Shown piece after piece: positions 52,209-61,328 of a DNA stretch of 64,000 nt (position 1 is the stretch's first letter; each line of letters starts with the position of its first letter). A model generated the notes under the pieces. The model saw nothing but the letters and a program-made list of their open reading frames with translations. It was not told the origin of the DNA and did no database searches. Origin of the DNA: Paraburkholderia ribeironis (GTDB taxonomy: Bacteria; Pseudomonadota; Gammaproteobacteria; Burkholderiales; Burkholderiaceae); the NCBI RefSeq assembly GCF_900019265.1, contig NZ_CYGX02000028.1, positions 63,153-127,152 of the forward strand, read 5' to 3'. A program made the position numbers and the translations under genes.

Positions 52209-53702
52209 TCAGTCGAGCTTCAGCCAGGTGGTCTTCAGCTCACAGTACTGGTCATGCGCATAGACGGACTTATCGCGGCCACCGAAGCCCGATTGCTTGA
52301 ATCCACCGAACGGCGTCGACAGATCGCCCTCGCCGAAGCAGTTCACCGTCACGGTACCCGCGCGGATCCGGGCGGCAATCTTGTGGGCGCTATTGACGTT
52401 GTCCGTCCACAGCGAGGCAGCCAATCCGTAGCACGTGTCGTTGGCAATCCGTACCGCCTCGTCGATATCGGCGTATTCGATAAAGCAGACTACCGGGCCA
52501 AAGACTTCTTCGCGAGCAATGCTCATCTGCGGCGTGACGTTATCGAAGATGGTTGGCTCGACAAACCACCCGCCCGTTTCGGTGCGTGTGGCCTTGCCGC
52601 CGCACACGAGACGCGCGCCTTCCGACTTCGCTTTCTCGATGTGCGCGAGCACCTTTTCGTAGTGCTTCTCTTCGATCAGGGACCCCAGCTTGACATCAGG
52701 GTCCAGTGGGTCGCCCGTTTTCCATCCTTCCAGAACTGCCTGGACCTTTTCGAGCAAGTCGGCCTTCGAGGTCGACGGCACCAGAATCCGGGAACCCGCG
52801 CTGCAGTTCTCGCCCATGTTCCAGAACGCGGCAGCGACAGCCTGCTCCGCAACGGCGTCGAGATTGGCGACGTCGGGCAGCACGACCTGGGGGTTCTTGC
52901 CGCCACATTCCAGTATGACGCGCTTGAGGTTCGTATCCGCCGAATAGTGGAGGAATCGCTTGCCGGTTTCCGTCGAGCCGGTGAAGGCAATCAGGTCGAC
53001 GTCGGCATGGCGGCCCAACGCCTGGCCCGCGCTCTCTCCAAAGCCGGTAACCACACTGAAGACACCTGCAGGCACGCCAGCTTCCATTGCGAGGTCGGCG
53101 ATGCGCAGCGTGGAAAGCGATGTCTGCTCAGCAGGTTTCACAATGACGCTGTTGCCAACAGAAAGCGCCGGGCCGATTTTCCAGGCAAGCATCAGCGCCG
53201 GGAAATTCCACGGCAGAACAGCGCCCACCACACCGATCGGTTCACGGGTAATCATGCTCACCACGCTCGCGCCCGACGGCGAAAGTGCGTCATAGCGCTT
53301 GTCGGTGACTTCCGCGTGCCAGCGGATACACGCGGCCGACTCGGGAATATCCAGTCCCATGCACTCGCTGATTGGCTTGCCCGCCTCGAGCGCTTCGAGG
53401 AGCGCCAGTTCCTCGGCGTTGTCGTCAATCAGTTGCGCGAGACGCAAAAGCACTGATTTTCGCTGGGCCGGTGCTGCCTTTGACCACACGCCGGACTCGA
53501 ACGCATCTCTCGCCGCCACGACCGCCCGGTCGATGTCTTTCGTATCACACCTGGCGATCTCGGCCAGTACTTTTCCCGTCGACGGATTCAAGGTCTCGAA
53601 CGTCTCGTTCGAGGCGGCTGCACATCGTTGCCCGGCGATAAACGCTCGTCCGTCGAGCGCCAGGGCTTCTGCTTTCTGTTTCCATGCCTGATATGTTGTC
53701 AT
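52209..53702 (-). CDS. NAD(P)-dependent aldehyde dehydrogenase, PuuC-like
   Basis: 497 residues, close in pattern to gamma-glutamyl-gamma-aminobutyraldehyde dehydrogenase (PuuC): NETFETLNPSTGKVLAEIARCDTKDIDRAV at the N-terminus, the NAD site VLPWNFPALMLAWKIGPAL and FTGSTETGKRFL, catalytic Glu in LECGGKNPQ and catalytic Cys in NMGENCSAGSRILV. C-terminal FGGFKQSGFGGRDKSVYAHDQYCELKTTWLKLD has the PuuC-type end. Would oxidise the aldehyde left by the neighbouring amine oxidase. 18-bp gap to that gene. Confidence 0.9.
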   Translation of the reverse strand: MTTYQAWKQKAEALALDGRAFIAGQRCAAASNETFETLNPSTGKVLAEIARCDTKDIDRAVVAARDAFESGVWSKAAPAQRKSVLLRLAQLIDDNAEELALLEALEAGKPISECMGLDIPESAACIRWHAEVTDKRYDALSPSGASVVSMITREPIGVVGAVLPWNFPALMLAWKIGPALSVGNSVIVKPAEQTSLSTLRIADLAMEAGVPAGVFSVVTGFGESAGQALGRHADVDLIAFTGSTETGKRFLHYSADTNLKRVILECGGKNPQVVLPDVANLDAVAEQAVAAAFWNMGENCSAGSRILVPSTSKADLLEKVQAVLEGWKTGDPLDPDVKLGSLIEEKHYEKVLAHIEKAKSEGARLVCGGKATRTETGGWFVEPTIFDNVTPQMSIAREEVFGPVVCFIEYADIDEAVRIANDTCYGLAASLWTDNVNSAHKIAARIRAGTVTVNCFGEGDLSTPFGGFKQSGFGGRDKSVYAHDQYCELKTTWLKLD

Positions 53703-53719
53703 GTCCTGTCCTCATCGAT

Positions 53720-55051
53720 CTAAAGTTCGGCCCCGGCCGAAAATTCCTTCATCCAGATAGCCGCGGACACTGCGACGTCGGTAATCGGACGAACCGGCAG
53801 CGAGCGCGGATGCGGCTGATGCAAAAGCTGACGCACGAGGTCGTTGGTGTGACCGAGCGCGTACTCGGCGATGAGCTTGCCTGATGCCGACCCTCTACTC
53901 ATACCGAGGCCATTGCACCCCACCGCTTCAAAGACGCCATCGTCCCGGCGCCCGAACAGCGCACCATTGTTTGCAGACAGACACAATGGGCCGCCCCAGG
54001 TGTACTCCAGTTCGACGTCCTTCAGCATTGGAAAGCGCCGGTCGAACGACCGTTGATGCAAACTCTTTGCCTTTGCGAGGTCGGCCTGGGACACTTCGAG
54101 ACTGGGTCGAAACGCAAAGTGGTTGCGAACGCATATGCGGTCGGTAATCAAACGGCGCACAGTCGAGCCCATCGGGTCGGCCGGAATCAGCGCCCACGAC
54201 CGTGTGCCGCCGAGCCGGCTGATCTCTTCCTGATTCATCACCCGGGTCATGGATGCAAACGTGTACACGGGCAGCAGACCATTCGGATGCCCCCCGAATG
54301 TCGCCGCATACGCGTTGGTGCAAAGAATCACGCGCTTCGCCACAATCTTGCCCGCGGCTAACGTCAGGACCTTTGACTGTCCCTGGTCCTCTATTCCCTT
54401 TACCGGGCTAAGCTCGAACACCTTCACATTTTCCGGCAAGGTCGCGGCAAGACCGCGCATGAGGGCTGCCGGCTGGACCGTGCTGCACCCCGGCGTAAAG
54501 AGCGCGCCCTGATAGAAGTTCGTGCCGGTGATCTTCGCGATCGCTGCTGCGTCCAGCCACTCGAAGCTTTCGTCAATGCGAGCGAGGCCTTCGGCGAAGT
54601 GGCCTAGCGCCGCGTGTCCTTTCCTGTTCACCGAAGCATGAAACTTGCCGTCGTCGCGCCAGTCGCAGTCGATGTTGTATTGCTTGACCACCGAGCGGAC
54701 GTAGTCGATACCGTGACGTTGAAACCGGACGTCTGCCTTATCCGCTTCCACACTTCGCGAGTAGCTTTCACTGCTGATGTCGTGCGGCAAATCGACAAAG
54801 AATCCGGAATTTCGTCCGGCCGTGGTGCGCCCGATCCGGTCCGCCTCGACCAGCGCAATCGACGCATCAGGTGCAAGTTCAGCGAGGCGTCGGGCAGCGC
54901 ACAGCCCCGTAATGCCACCGCCGACAACGACCCAGTCATATCGGTGTTCAGAAGACACCGTCTCGGCGGGCAGTGCCGGGGGCAGAATTTCCCACCAGCC
55001 GTTCACACCATCCGGAGCGGGAAACCGCACGAATTCCAGTTTCGAGGCCAT
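53720..55051 (-). CDS. FAD-dependent amine/amino-acid oxidoreductase (DAO family)
   Basis: 443 residues. FAD-binding VVVGGGITGLCAARRLAELAP with an acidic strand end in ALVEADRIGRTTAGRNSG. Further DAO motifs are GCSTVQPAALMRGLA and GVFEAVGCNGLGMSRGSASGKL. Similar in layout to gamma-glutamylputrescine oxidase PuuB and to secondary-amine oxidases of the sarcosine/dimethylglycine type. Oxidises a C-N bond to an imine, giving an aldehyde. Six bases separate it from the DapA-like gene. Confidence 0.85.
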   Translation of the reverse strand: MASKLEFVRFPAPDGVNGWWEILPPALPAETVSSEHRYDWVVVGGGITGLCAARRLAELAPDASIALVEADRIGRTTAGRNSGFFVDLPHDISSESYSRSVEADKADVRFQRHGIDYVRSVVKQYNIDCDWRDDGKFHASVNRKGHAALGHFAEGLARIDESFEWLDAAAIAKITGTNFYQGALFTPGCSTVQPAALMRGLAATLPENVKVFELSPVKGIEDQGQSKVLTLAAGKIVAKRVILCTNAYAATFGGHPNGLLPVYTFASMTRVMNQEEISRLGGTRSWALIPADPMGSTVRRLITDRICVRNHFAFRPSLEVSQADLAKAKSLHQRSFDRRFPMLKDVELEYTWGGPLCLSANNGALFGRRDDGVFEAVGCNGLGMSRGSASGKLIAEYALGHTNDLVRQLLHQPHPRSLPVRPITDVAVSAAIWMKEFSAGAEL

Positions 55052-55056
55052 GCAAG

Positions 55057-55944
55057 TTACTGTGCTTTGCGCAACATGGGTTGAATGAGCGTCGCAAACG
55101 CGCTGCGCTCTTCTTCAGTGAGGGTGCCGAGCGGCGCGCGGGCGACACCGACGGGCATACCCGCCAGCTCACATCCGTAACGAACGTATTGAATGAATTT
55201 TCCGCTGCGTTCCAGCAGTTCGAGCACAGGCAGCAATTGCGCCATCAGCTTGCGGCCGGTTTCGAAGTCATTGCGCTTCACGCATGCGTCGAAGAGCGCA
55301 GTGTGCGCTTCCGGCAGGAAGTTGGAAGCACCGCCGACCCAGCTCCTTGCACCCCACACAAAGAACTCGAGCGCCTGGTCGTCCATGCCGCAGCTCAGCA
55401 CCAGCCTGTCACTGAAATGGGTGACAAGGTGATGCAGATGCGAGATGTCGCCAGTGCTTTCCTTCATCGCGACGAAGTTGGGCCGCTCGAGCAGTTTCTC
55501 CAGAACGGTATCGCTGATTTCCGTGCCCGTGCGGGCCGGAAAGTTGTACAGCATGGTGGGCATGTCCAGACTGTCGTCCACCGTCAGCATGTGGCTCAGC
55601 AGTTCTTGCTGGGTCGGCTGCGCATAGTACGGGGCGGCAACCAGCAAGGCGGAAAATCCGGCGCGCTTCGCTTCCTGACCGAGGCGAATGACCTCTTTCG
55701 TCGTGGTTGCATTGATGCCGGCAGTCAGAAAGGTCTTCCCGCCCGCCGCTTCGGCTACGGTATTGAACGTCTGAACCCGCTCGTCGAAACTCAGCGCATA
55801 GTATTCGCCCGTGGTCCCTCCCACCCCAAGACCGGAAACGCGCCCCGCAAGATTGGCTGCATGCTTGCCGAGCAAATCATGATTGATTTCACCGTCCGCT
55901 TTGAACGGTGTGACGAGCGGCGTATGTACTCCCTCGAAGCTCAT
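55057..55944 (-). CDS. DapA-family lyase/aldolase
   Basis: 295-residue TIM barrel of the N-acetylneuraminate lyase/DHDPS superfamily. GVHTPLVTPFKADGEIN, GVGGTTGEYYALSFDER with the Thr-Thr pair, YNFPARTGTE with the catalytic Tyr and the DHDPS-type Arg, and the Schiff-base Lys in AMKESTGDISHL. Biosynthetic DapA is unlikely in this setting; substrates of catabolic relatives include 2-oxo acids and pyrroline-hydroxy-carboxylate (deaminase LhpC). The reaction here is not predictable from sequence alone. Confidence 0.88.
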   Translation of the reverse strand: MSFEGVHTPLVTPFKADGEINHDLLGKHAANLAGRVSGLGVGGTTGEYYALSFDERVQTFNTVAEAAGGKTFLTAGINATTTKEVIRLGQEAKRAGFSALLVAAPYYAQPTQQELLSHMLTVDDSLDMPTMLYNFPARTGTEISDTVLEKLLERPNFVAMKESTGDISHLHHLVTHFSDRLVLSCGMDDQALEFFVWGARSWVGGASNFLPEAHTALFDACVKRNDFETGRKLMAQLLPVLELLERSGKFIQYVRYGCELAGMPVGVARAPLGTLTEEERSAFATLIQPMLRKAQ

Positions 55945-56018
55945 TTCAGTTCTCTCTTCAATAAAGGCGTCAAATAATCTGGCAACGACTCAGCGCAGTC
56001 GTTGCGCTCTTTTGTGGA

Positions 56019-57314
56019 TTAAACAAGGGCATCCGCATGCGAGTAAATCGGAAACTGGCTGCAGAGGTCTCGCACCCGGCTACGCACTGCGCGTTCGGTC
56101 CGTTCATCGCCATTGGGCTCTTTTTCGAGCCCCGACAAGACCTCGAGAATCATCTGGCCGACCTGCTCGAACTGCGCGGCACCGAAGCCTCGCGTTGTTC
56201 CAGCGGGCGTGCCGAGGCGAATGCCCGAGGTGACCGTCGGGTTCTCCGTATCGAACGGAATCCCGTTCTTGTTGCAGGTGATGCCCGCACGCTCGAGCGC
56301 TTTCTCAGCCTGCGTACCGGTCAATCGCTTCGAGCGCAAATCGACCAACAGCAGGTGGTTATCGGTCCCGTCCGTCACGAGGTTCAGACCGCCCGACTTC
56401 AGCACATTGCCGAGCGCCTGCGCGTTACGTAGTACCTGGTCGATATAGGTCGTGAACTCCGGGCGAAGCGCCTCACCAAATGCAACCGCTTTGCCTGCGA
56501 TGACGTGCATGAGCGGGCCCCCCTGGAGTCCGGGGAATACGGCCGAATTGATTTTCTTTGCAATGTCGCCGTGATTGGTGAGGATGAATCCGCCTCGCGG
56601 TCCGCGAAGCGTCTTGTGGGTGGTGGACGTCACCACATCGGCAAACGGGACTGGGTTAGCATGTCTGCCCGCCGCAATGATGCCCGCAATGTGTGCCATG
56701 TCGACCATCAACAAGGCACCTACGCTGTCGGCAATCTCACGAAAAGCGGCAAAATCCAAAGCACGCGGATACGCCGAATAACCCGCGATGATGAGCTTCG
56801 GACGATGCTCCTCGGCGAGCCGGCGGACCTGCTCGTAGTCAATGCGGTAGGTGTCGGGGCTCACTCCGTATTGGACGGCGTTGAACCACTTACCGGAAAG
56901 CGCAGGACGGGCGCCGTGCGTCAGGTGACCTCCCGCATCGAGCGACATGCCCATCACCGTCTCGCCCGGCTTCACGAGCGCGAGCATCACAGCGCCGTTC
57001 GCCTGTGCGCCCGAATGAGGTTGCACATTCGCGTATTCGGCTTCGAACAGGGCTTTCACGCGGTCGATCGCGAGCGCCTCGACCCGGTCCACGTGTTCGC
57101 AGCCGCCGTAATACCGCTTGGACGGGTACCCTTCCGCGTACTTGTTGGTCAGCACGGTACCTTGCGCTTCCATCACCGCCGCAGAGACGATGTTTTCTGA
57201 AGCGATCAGTTCAATCTGTGTTTGCTGTCTACGCAACTCCAACGCAATCTCTGATGCGATAACGGGGTCACGGCTCTGGAGGGTTTCAGCAAAAAAGCGC
57301 GAGTTCTCGTTCAC
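56019..57314 (-). CDS. glyA: Serine hydroxymethyltransferase, catabolic-operon copy
   Basis: 431 residues. [57 protein letters not shown] and the PLP-lysine in [14 protein letters not shown] are the classical GlyA motifs. Interconverts glycine plus 5,10-methylene-tetrahydrofolate and serine. The core genome copy is expected elsewhere, so this one probably uses one-carbon units or glycine released by the operon's substrate. GTG start at 57314. Confidence 0.93.
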   Translation of the reverse strand: MNENSRFFAETLQSRDPVIASEIALELRRQQTQIELIASENIVSAAVMEAQGTVLTNKYAEGYPSKRYYGGCEHVDRVEALAIDRVKALFEAEYANVQPHSGAQANGAVMLALVKPGETVMGMSLDAGGHLTHGARPALSGKWFNAVQYGVSPDTYRIDYEQVRRLAEEHRPKLIIAGYSAYPRALDFAAFREIADSVGALLMVDMAHIAGIIAAGRHANPVPFADVVTSTTHKTLRGPRGGFILTNHGDIAKKINSAVFPGLQGGPLMHVIAGKAVAFGEALRPEFTTYIDQVLRNAQALGNVLKSGGLNLVTDGTDNHLLLVDLRSKRLTGTQAEKALERAGITCNKNGIPFDTENPTVTSGIRLGTPAGTTRGFGAAQFEQVGQMILEVLSGLEKEPNGDERTERAVRSRVRDLCSQFPIYSHADALV

Positions 57315-57422
57315 GTGGTCACTCCGGAAGAATTCGTGTGAAGCATGTCTTGCAGGACCGCAAAATCTGTTGATGTGGGGCAGTTCTCGATTGCCCGTCA
57401 GGCAGTAAGCAGTGCTCGACCG

Positions 57423-57456
57423 GCCGTGAACTCAGTGCGCCCTGTCCGTTCACGGC
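57423..57456 (-). other. Hairpin between the binding-protein gene and glyA
   Basis: GCCGTGAAC and GTTCACGGC pair over a 16-nt spacer, 17 bp after the proX-like stop. No T-run follows, so a partial terminator or mRNA-stabilising element that favours the upstream binding-protein message is more likely than a full stop. Confidence 0.45.
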
Positions 57457-57472
57457 GAGTCTCACTTTCGAC

Positions 57473-58354
57473 TTACTGTTGCAACCAGGCCTTCAGCTTA
57501 TCCGGATGCGCGTCGACAAATTTCTTCGCTGCTGCCGCGTAGTCGTTCGTGGAGTTGCCCTCGTACTCGATGGACTCGACGTCAGCGAGAGTCAGCTTGA
57601 AATGCTTGAAAAACACGTCGGCACGAGGAAACTTCGTTGCGAACTGTTTGGACGCGAAGGCATGGACCTGCTCCTCACCACCTAGCGTACCCTTCGGGTC
57701 CTTCAGGTAGCGCATCTGCCATTTCTGGAAGAGCCAGTGAGGGCTCCAGACGGTGGCGACAATCCACTGTTTCGACTGATAGGCGCGCGAGACGCCGGCG
57801 AGCATGCCCGCTTCGCTTGACGACTGCAGGTTGTACCCATTCAGGTCGTATGCCTTGATTGTTTTCTCCGACGCCTGCATCAGACCGCCGCCCGGTTCGA
57901 TGCCCTGCACAGTGCCATTCAGCTTGCTCTTGACATCTGGCTTTTCCAGGTCGGAAATCGACGAGACCTGCGACTCCGGTATGTAAGCCGGCACCGCCCA
58001 ACCATTCTTGCCGCCGGTATAGATCACGCCGACGTCATCCATGTCGTTCTTGTACCTTGCGTAGTACGCCGCGTGAGTCACTGGCAACCAGCCACCCACC
58101 ATGATGTCGAGGTCGCCGCGGGCGACACCCTGGTACTGGATGCCAATATCGGCCTGGACGAACTGAACTGGCTGCTTGAGGCTCGTCTCGAGAGCGTATT
58201 TGGCGACGTTGGCTACGGCAAGAACGTCGGCCCAGTTTGTCACTGCCATCTTGACAGGTTCGGCCGCGACGGCAGAGCCAGCCCCGAAACCAATGGCAAC
58301 GACCGTCGACACTACCAGTTGCCCAATGAGCGACTTAAGCAGATTACTTTTCAT
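57473..58354 (-). CDS. Periplasmic substrate-binding protein, ProX/OpuAC family
   Basis: 293 residues with a signal peptide (MKSNLLKSLIGQLVVSTVVAIGFGAGSAVAAE). The OpuAC domain binds quaternary amines in an aromatic cage; Trp and Tyr residues are plentiful: VTNWADVLAV, MVGGWLPVTHAAYYARY, TVWSPHWLFQKWQMRYLKDP. Related to ProX and ChoX. Ligand may be glycine betaine, proline betaine, choline, carnitine or a similar compound. Works with the permease and ATPase genes upstream. Confidence 0.9.
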   Translation of the reverse strand: MKSNLLKSLIGQLVVSTVVAIGFGAGSAVAAEPVKMAVTNWADVLAVANVAKYALETSLKQPVQFVQADIGIQYQGVARGDLDIMVGGWLPVTHAAYYARYKNDMDDVGVIYTGGKNGWAVPAYIPESQVSSISDLEKPDVKSKLNGTVQGIEPGGGLMQASEKTIKAYDLNGYNLQSSSEAGMLAGVSRAYQSKQWIVATVWSPHWLFQKWQMRYLKDPKGTLGGEEQVHAFASKQFATKFPRADVFFKHFKLTLADVESIEYEGNSTNDYAAAAKKFVDAHPDKLKAWLQQ

Positions 58355-58538
58355 GTAGTACTCCTACGCTATATGTAGATCTGTGAAAAACTGACCGCAA
58401 TAGAGACTTGGCGTGTCCGGTCTCCCTGTCCCCATACTACCTGGCGATAGCACTGCGGCCGCTGTACGTGATATCGCCGTTCAAACTTTCCGAGGGCGGC
58501 CGCCACTGCACGCGACCGCTGTACCATCCGATTCCTGG

Positions 58539-59420
58539 TCAGGTTCGTGCCGCGGCGCGGGCGCCAGCCTTTGAGGTTCGTGCGCCAGGTCTTGCCTTCT
58601 TTGACTTCACACCAAAACTCTCCGTCAGACGGTCAAGTACGATCGCAAGCAACACCACGCCAAGGCCGCCTTCGAAGCCAATCCCGATATCGAGGCGCTG
58701 AATGCCGCCTAGCACATACTCTCCGAGCCCACCGGCACCAATCATCGAGGCAACCACCACCATCGAAAGCGCCATCATGATGGTCTGATTGACTCCTGCC
58801 ATGATTGACGGCAGCGCATTCGGCAGCTGGATTTTCCGGAGAAGCTGCGAATCCGTGCTGCCAAAGGCGCGGCCCGCCTCCAGCAACTCCTCGCGTACCT
58901 GCCGGATGCCCAGGGTCGTCAGGCGTACGACGGGCGGCATGGCGAACACGATGGTCGCAATCACCGCCGGAACCCGGCCCAAGCCGAACAGGATGACGGC
59001 AGGAATCAGATAGACGAATGCCGGCATCGTCTGCATCAAATCGAGCAGCGAGCGCAGAACCATTTCCACCCGTTTGTTTCTCGCACCCCAGATTCCCAGT
59101 GGCACACCAATGACAAGACTGAAGAACGTCGCGGCAATCACGAGCGCCAGGGTGGAAGTGGTTTGAGCCCATAGACCCATGTAGTGGATGGCCAGAAGCG
59201 CAATGCCGACGAAGATCGAAAATGCGACACCACGCCGCCACAGCGCAAACGCTACGAGAACAACCAGCATGACGATGAATGGGACGGCGCCCAACCCGTC
59301 TTCCAGCAGCTTGACTACCGCGCCCAGTGCAGCGGAGAAAGCGTCGAAGCCGCCCCGGAAATGCTGAAAGAGAAAATTGACGGCGGCTTCCGCGGACTTG
59401 CCGATAATTGACGAATTCAT
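58539..59420 (-). CDS. proW: ABC transporter permease, ProW-like
   Basis: 293 residues with at least six membrane helices and the BPD_transp motif (EELLEAGRAFGSTDSQLLRKIQLPNALPSIMAGVNQTIMMALSMVV). The loop after EAGRAFG is the ATPase coupling helix. ATG at 59420 overlaps the ATPase stop (ATGA). The 184-bp gap to the binding protein gene shows no separate terminator. Confidence 0.9.
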   Translation of the reverse strand: MNSSIIGKSAEAAVNFLFQHFRGGFDAFSAALGAVVKLLEDGLGAVPFIVMLVVLVAFALWRRGVAFSIFVGIALLAIHYMGLWAQTTSTLALVIAATFFSLVIGVPLGIWGARNKRVEMVLRSLLDLMQTMPAFVYLIPAVILFGLGRVPAVIATIVFAMPPVVRLTTLGIRQVREELLEAGRAFGSTDSQLLRKIQLPNALPSIMAGVNQTIMMALSMVVVASMIGAGGLGEYVLGGIQRLDIGIGFEGGLGVVLLAIVLDRLTESFGVKSKKARPGARTSKAGARAAART

Positions 59421-60706
59421 ACCGCTCTCCATTCCATAACCTGTTTGAGGATCGTCCGGCAGGACACCACGCCTGCGAGGTTACCGGCATTGTCAGTGAC
59501 GGGTACGTCGTGTTCCTGGCTCAGTGCGATGGTAGCCAGCTGGTGCAGATCGGCATCGAGTGAAACTGCGTTTACGTCATGAAGCAGCGCGTCACGCACG
59601 GGGCGGGTCCCCGACTTGTGCAGCGATGCTGGCGTGACACAACCCTGGTAGCGGCCCGTTTCATCGCACACGTAGCCGCATTCGACGCCACTATCGATAA
59701 GCTGATTGAGGTAACGCTCAGAGGATGTCCCGATATCGCAGGAAATCATGCCGCGCTCGACGCGAGTCATGAGCGTTGAAGCCTTGAGAAACCGCGAAAC
59801 GTCAACGTTGCGGAAGAAGTCCCGTACATAGGAATCCGCGGGTGATTGGATAAGCTCTGCAGGCGTGCCGACCTGAATCAGGCAGCCATCCTTCATGATG
59901 CCAATCCGGCCGCCAATCTTGATGGCTTCTTCAATGTCGTGCGAAATGAAGACGATGGTCCGTTGCTCTTCCTTCTGGAGCCGCAAAAGCTCGTTCTGCA
60001 TTTCGAACCGGATCAACGGGTCGAGCGCCGAGAATGCTTCGTCCATCAGCAGTACCGACGGATTCACCGCGAGTGCGCGTGCCAGGCCGACCCGCTGCTG
60101 CATACCGCCAGACAGTTCGCTGGGAAAGAGCTTTTCGTACGACCCGAGGCCGACGCGCGTCAGCGCAGCGCGTGCGATTTCGTAGCGCTCTGCCTTCTTC
60201 ACGCCGGCGACTTCCAGTCCGTACGCGATGTTGTCGAGCACAGAGCGGTTCGGCAGCAGTGCGAACGACTGGAACACCATCGCCATCTTCTTCAGTCGGA
60301 CCGCGCGCAATTCCGGTGCGGACATGGGTGCAATATCGCGGCCCTCCAGAATGACCTGGCCGGACGTTGGCTCAATCAGCCGATTGAGTAGTCGAACCAG
60401 TGTCGATTTACCGGAACCCGAAAGGCCCATGACGACGAAAATCTCACCCGCCTTGACGCTGAGGCTTACGTCATTGACTGCCACCATGTTGCCGGTCTGC
60501 TCGAAAATTTCATTGCGGCCAAGACCCTTCTTCACGAGTTCAGCGGCGCGCTCGGGCTTCGGCCCGAAGATTTTCGACAGGTTTCTGACCGTAAGAATGT
60601 CGGTCCCGGAAACGGCAATGGGTTTCGACATTGCGGAAACATCGTCCGCGTTGATTGCGCCCGGATGGACCACGTCTTGTGGCGCGAACGTCAGGTTTGG
60701 GGCCAT
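59417..60706 (-). CDS. proV: ABC transporter ATPase with CBS domains, ProV-like
   Basis: 429 residues. The ProV-specific N-terminus (LSKIFGPKPERAAELVKKGLGRNEIFEQTGNMVAVNDVS) leads to Walker A GLSGSGKST, signature LSGGMQQRVGLARAL, Walker B VLLMDEAFSALDP and the switch His in FISHDIEEA. Two C-terminal CBS domains (residues ~290-425) sense ionic strength in osmotic relatives but may be diverged here. First gene of the operon; an internal ATG (MSKPIAVSG) is a possible alternative start. Confidence 0.92.
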   Translation of the reverse strand: MAPNLTFAPQDVVHPGAINADDVSAMSKPIAVSGTDILTVRNLSKIFGPKPERAAELVKKGLGRNEIFEQTGNMVAVNDVSLSVKAGEIFVVMGLSGSGKSTLVRLLNRLIEPTSGQVILEGRDIAPMSAPELRAVRLKKMAMVFQSFALLPNRSVLDNIAYGLEVAGVKKAERYEIARAALTRVGLGSYEKLFPSELSGGMQQRVGLARALAVNPSVLLMDEAFSALDPLIRFEMQNELLRLQKEEQRTIVFISHDIEEAIKIGGRIGIMKDGCLIQVGTPAELIQSPADSYVRDFFRNVDVSRFLKASTLMTRVERGMISCDIGTSSERYLNQLIDSGVECGYVCDETGRYQGCVTPASLHKSGTRPVRDALLHDVNAVSLDADLHQLATIALSQEHDVPVTDNAGNLAGVVSCRTILKQVMEWRAV

Positions 60707-61328
60707 TCTGTCATCCCAACTGGCAAGTTCAAGAAATTGAAGCGCTTGACCTGTTAGCCTTCACAGACCCTGCACTCGAAGGTGTCGTTTGCTCTCGCCA
60801 GACACCGTTAGCCAGTTTCATCCTGGAGCTGTGGGGCATAAGCCGAAGGCAAACTTCGCGAGGCAGTAGCGTCGAAGAAGTCACTATTCATCGCACGAAA
60901 CACAAAATAATCGTGCGTCGATAATTCGGTCGCTGGTGCCTAATGCAATGATTGCAGCGTAGCAAGCCAAATTGACTCATCCAGCTACATTTTCTGGGCA
61001 CTTTTCCATACCTTTGGTAATGCATCGCGGAGGTGCAGTGCGCGCTGAACCGAGGCGCACGTGATGAGATTCCCGCTCAGCCAATGTGGGTGCGGGTTTG
61101 CGGCCGAGGGCACCGGGCAATGCCGGTGTTCCTCGCCTGCAGTTCTGACGCGGCGCAAGCCGCGGCATAGGGAATGTCCTAGGTCTGCGGCCCAAACAGG
61201 GGCATTTGCGCAACCTGCTTGCGCAGGTCATCGCCTATGCCGGCCAATCGCACGTGGACCGGGGACGGAGGGATGGAGGGGACGCAGCGCACGTCGTCGT
61301 TGCGCAAGCGGACGCTATCGCCACGCGG
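60707..61328. other. Promoter region of the catabolic operon; no gene
   Basis: About 620 bp without a recognisable gene, between the first gene of the catabolic operon and the 3' end of the glucosidase gene. The operon's promoter must lie in the first part; likely regulatory palindromes are listed separately. Bases from about 61000 on return to very GC-rich sequence like the flanking core genome. Confidence 0.6.
60892..60956 (-). promoter_or_regulatory. Candidate operators of the catabolic operon
   Basis: TGCAATGATTGCA (60944-60956) is a perfect 13-bp dyad with the T-N11-A form of LysR boxes. CGCACGA and TCGTGCG (60892-60898, 60911-60917) form a second dyad about 30 bp closer to the operon. 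They lie 185-250 bp upstream of the proV start, a suitable place for activator sites. Confidence 0.45.

Noticed and set aside
55057..57314. trans-4-hydroxy-proline degradation cluster
   Set aside because: DapA-like, DAO and aldehyde dehydrogenase genes fit loosely, but the 4-hydroxyproline epimerase is missing and glyA and the ProVWX transporter are not expected.
57315..57472. Glycine riboswitch upstream of glyA
   Set aside because: I looked for the conserved tandem aptamer cores and found none; only a simple hairpin is present.
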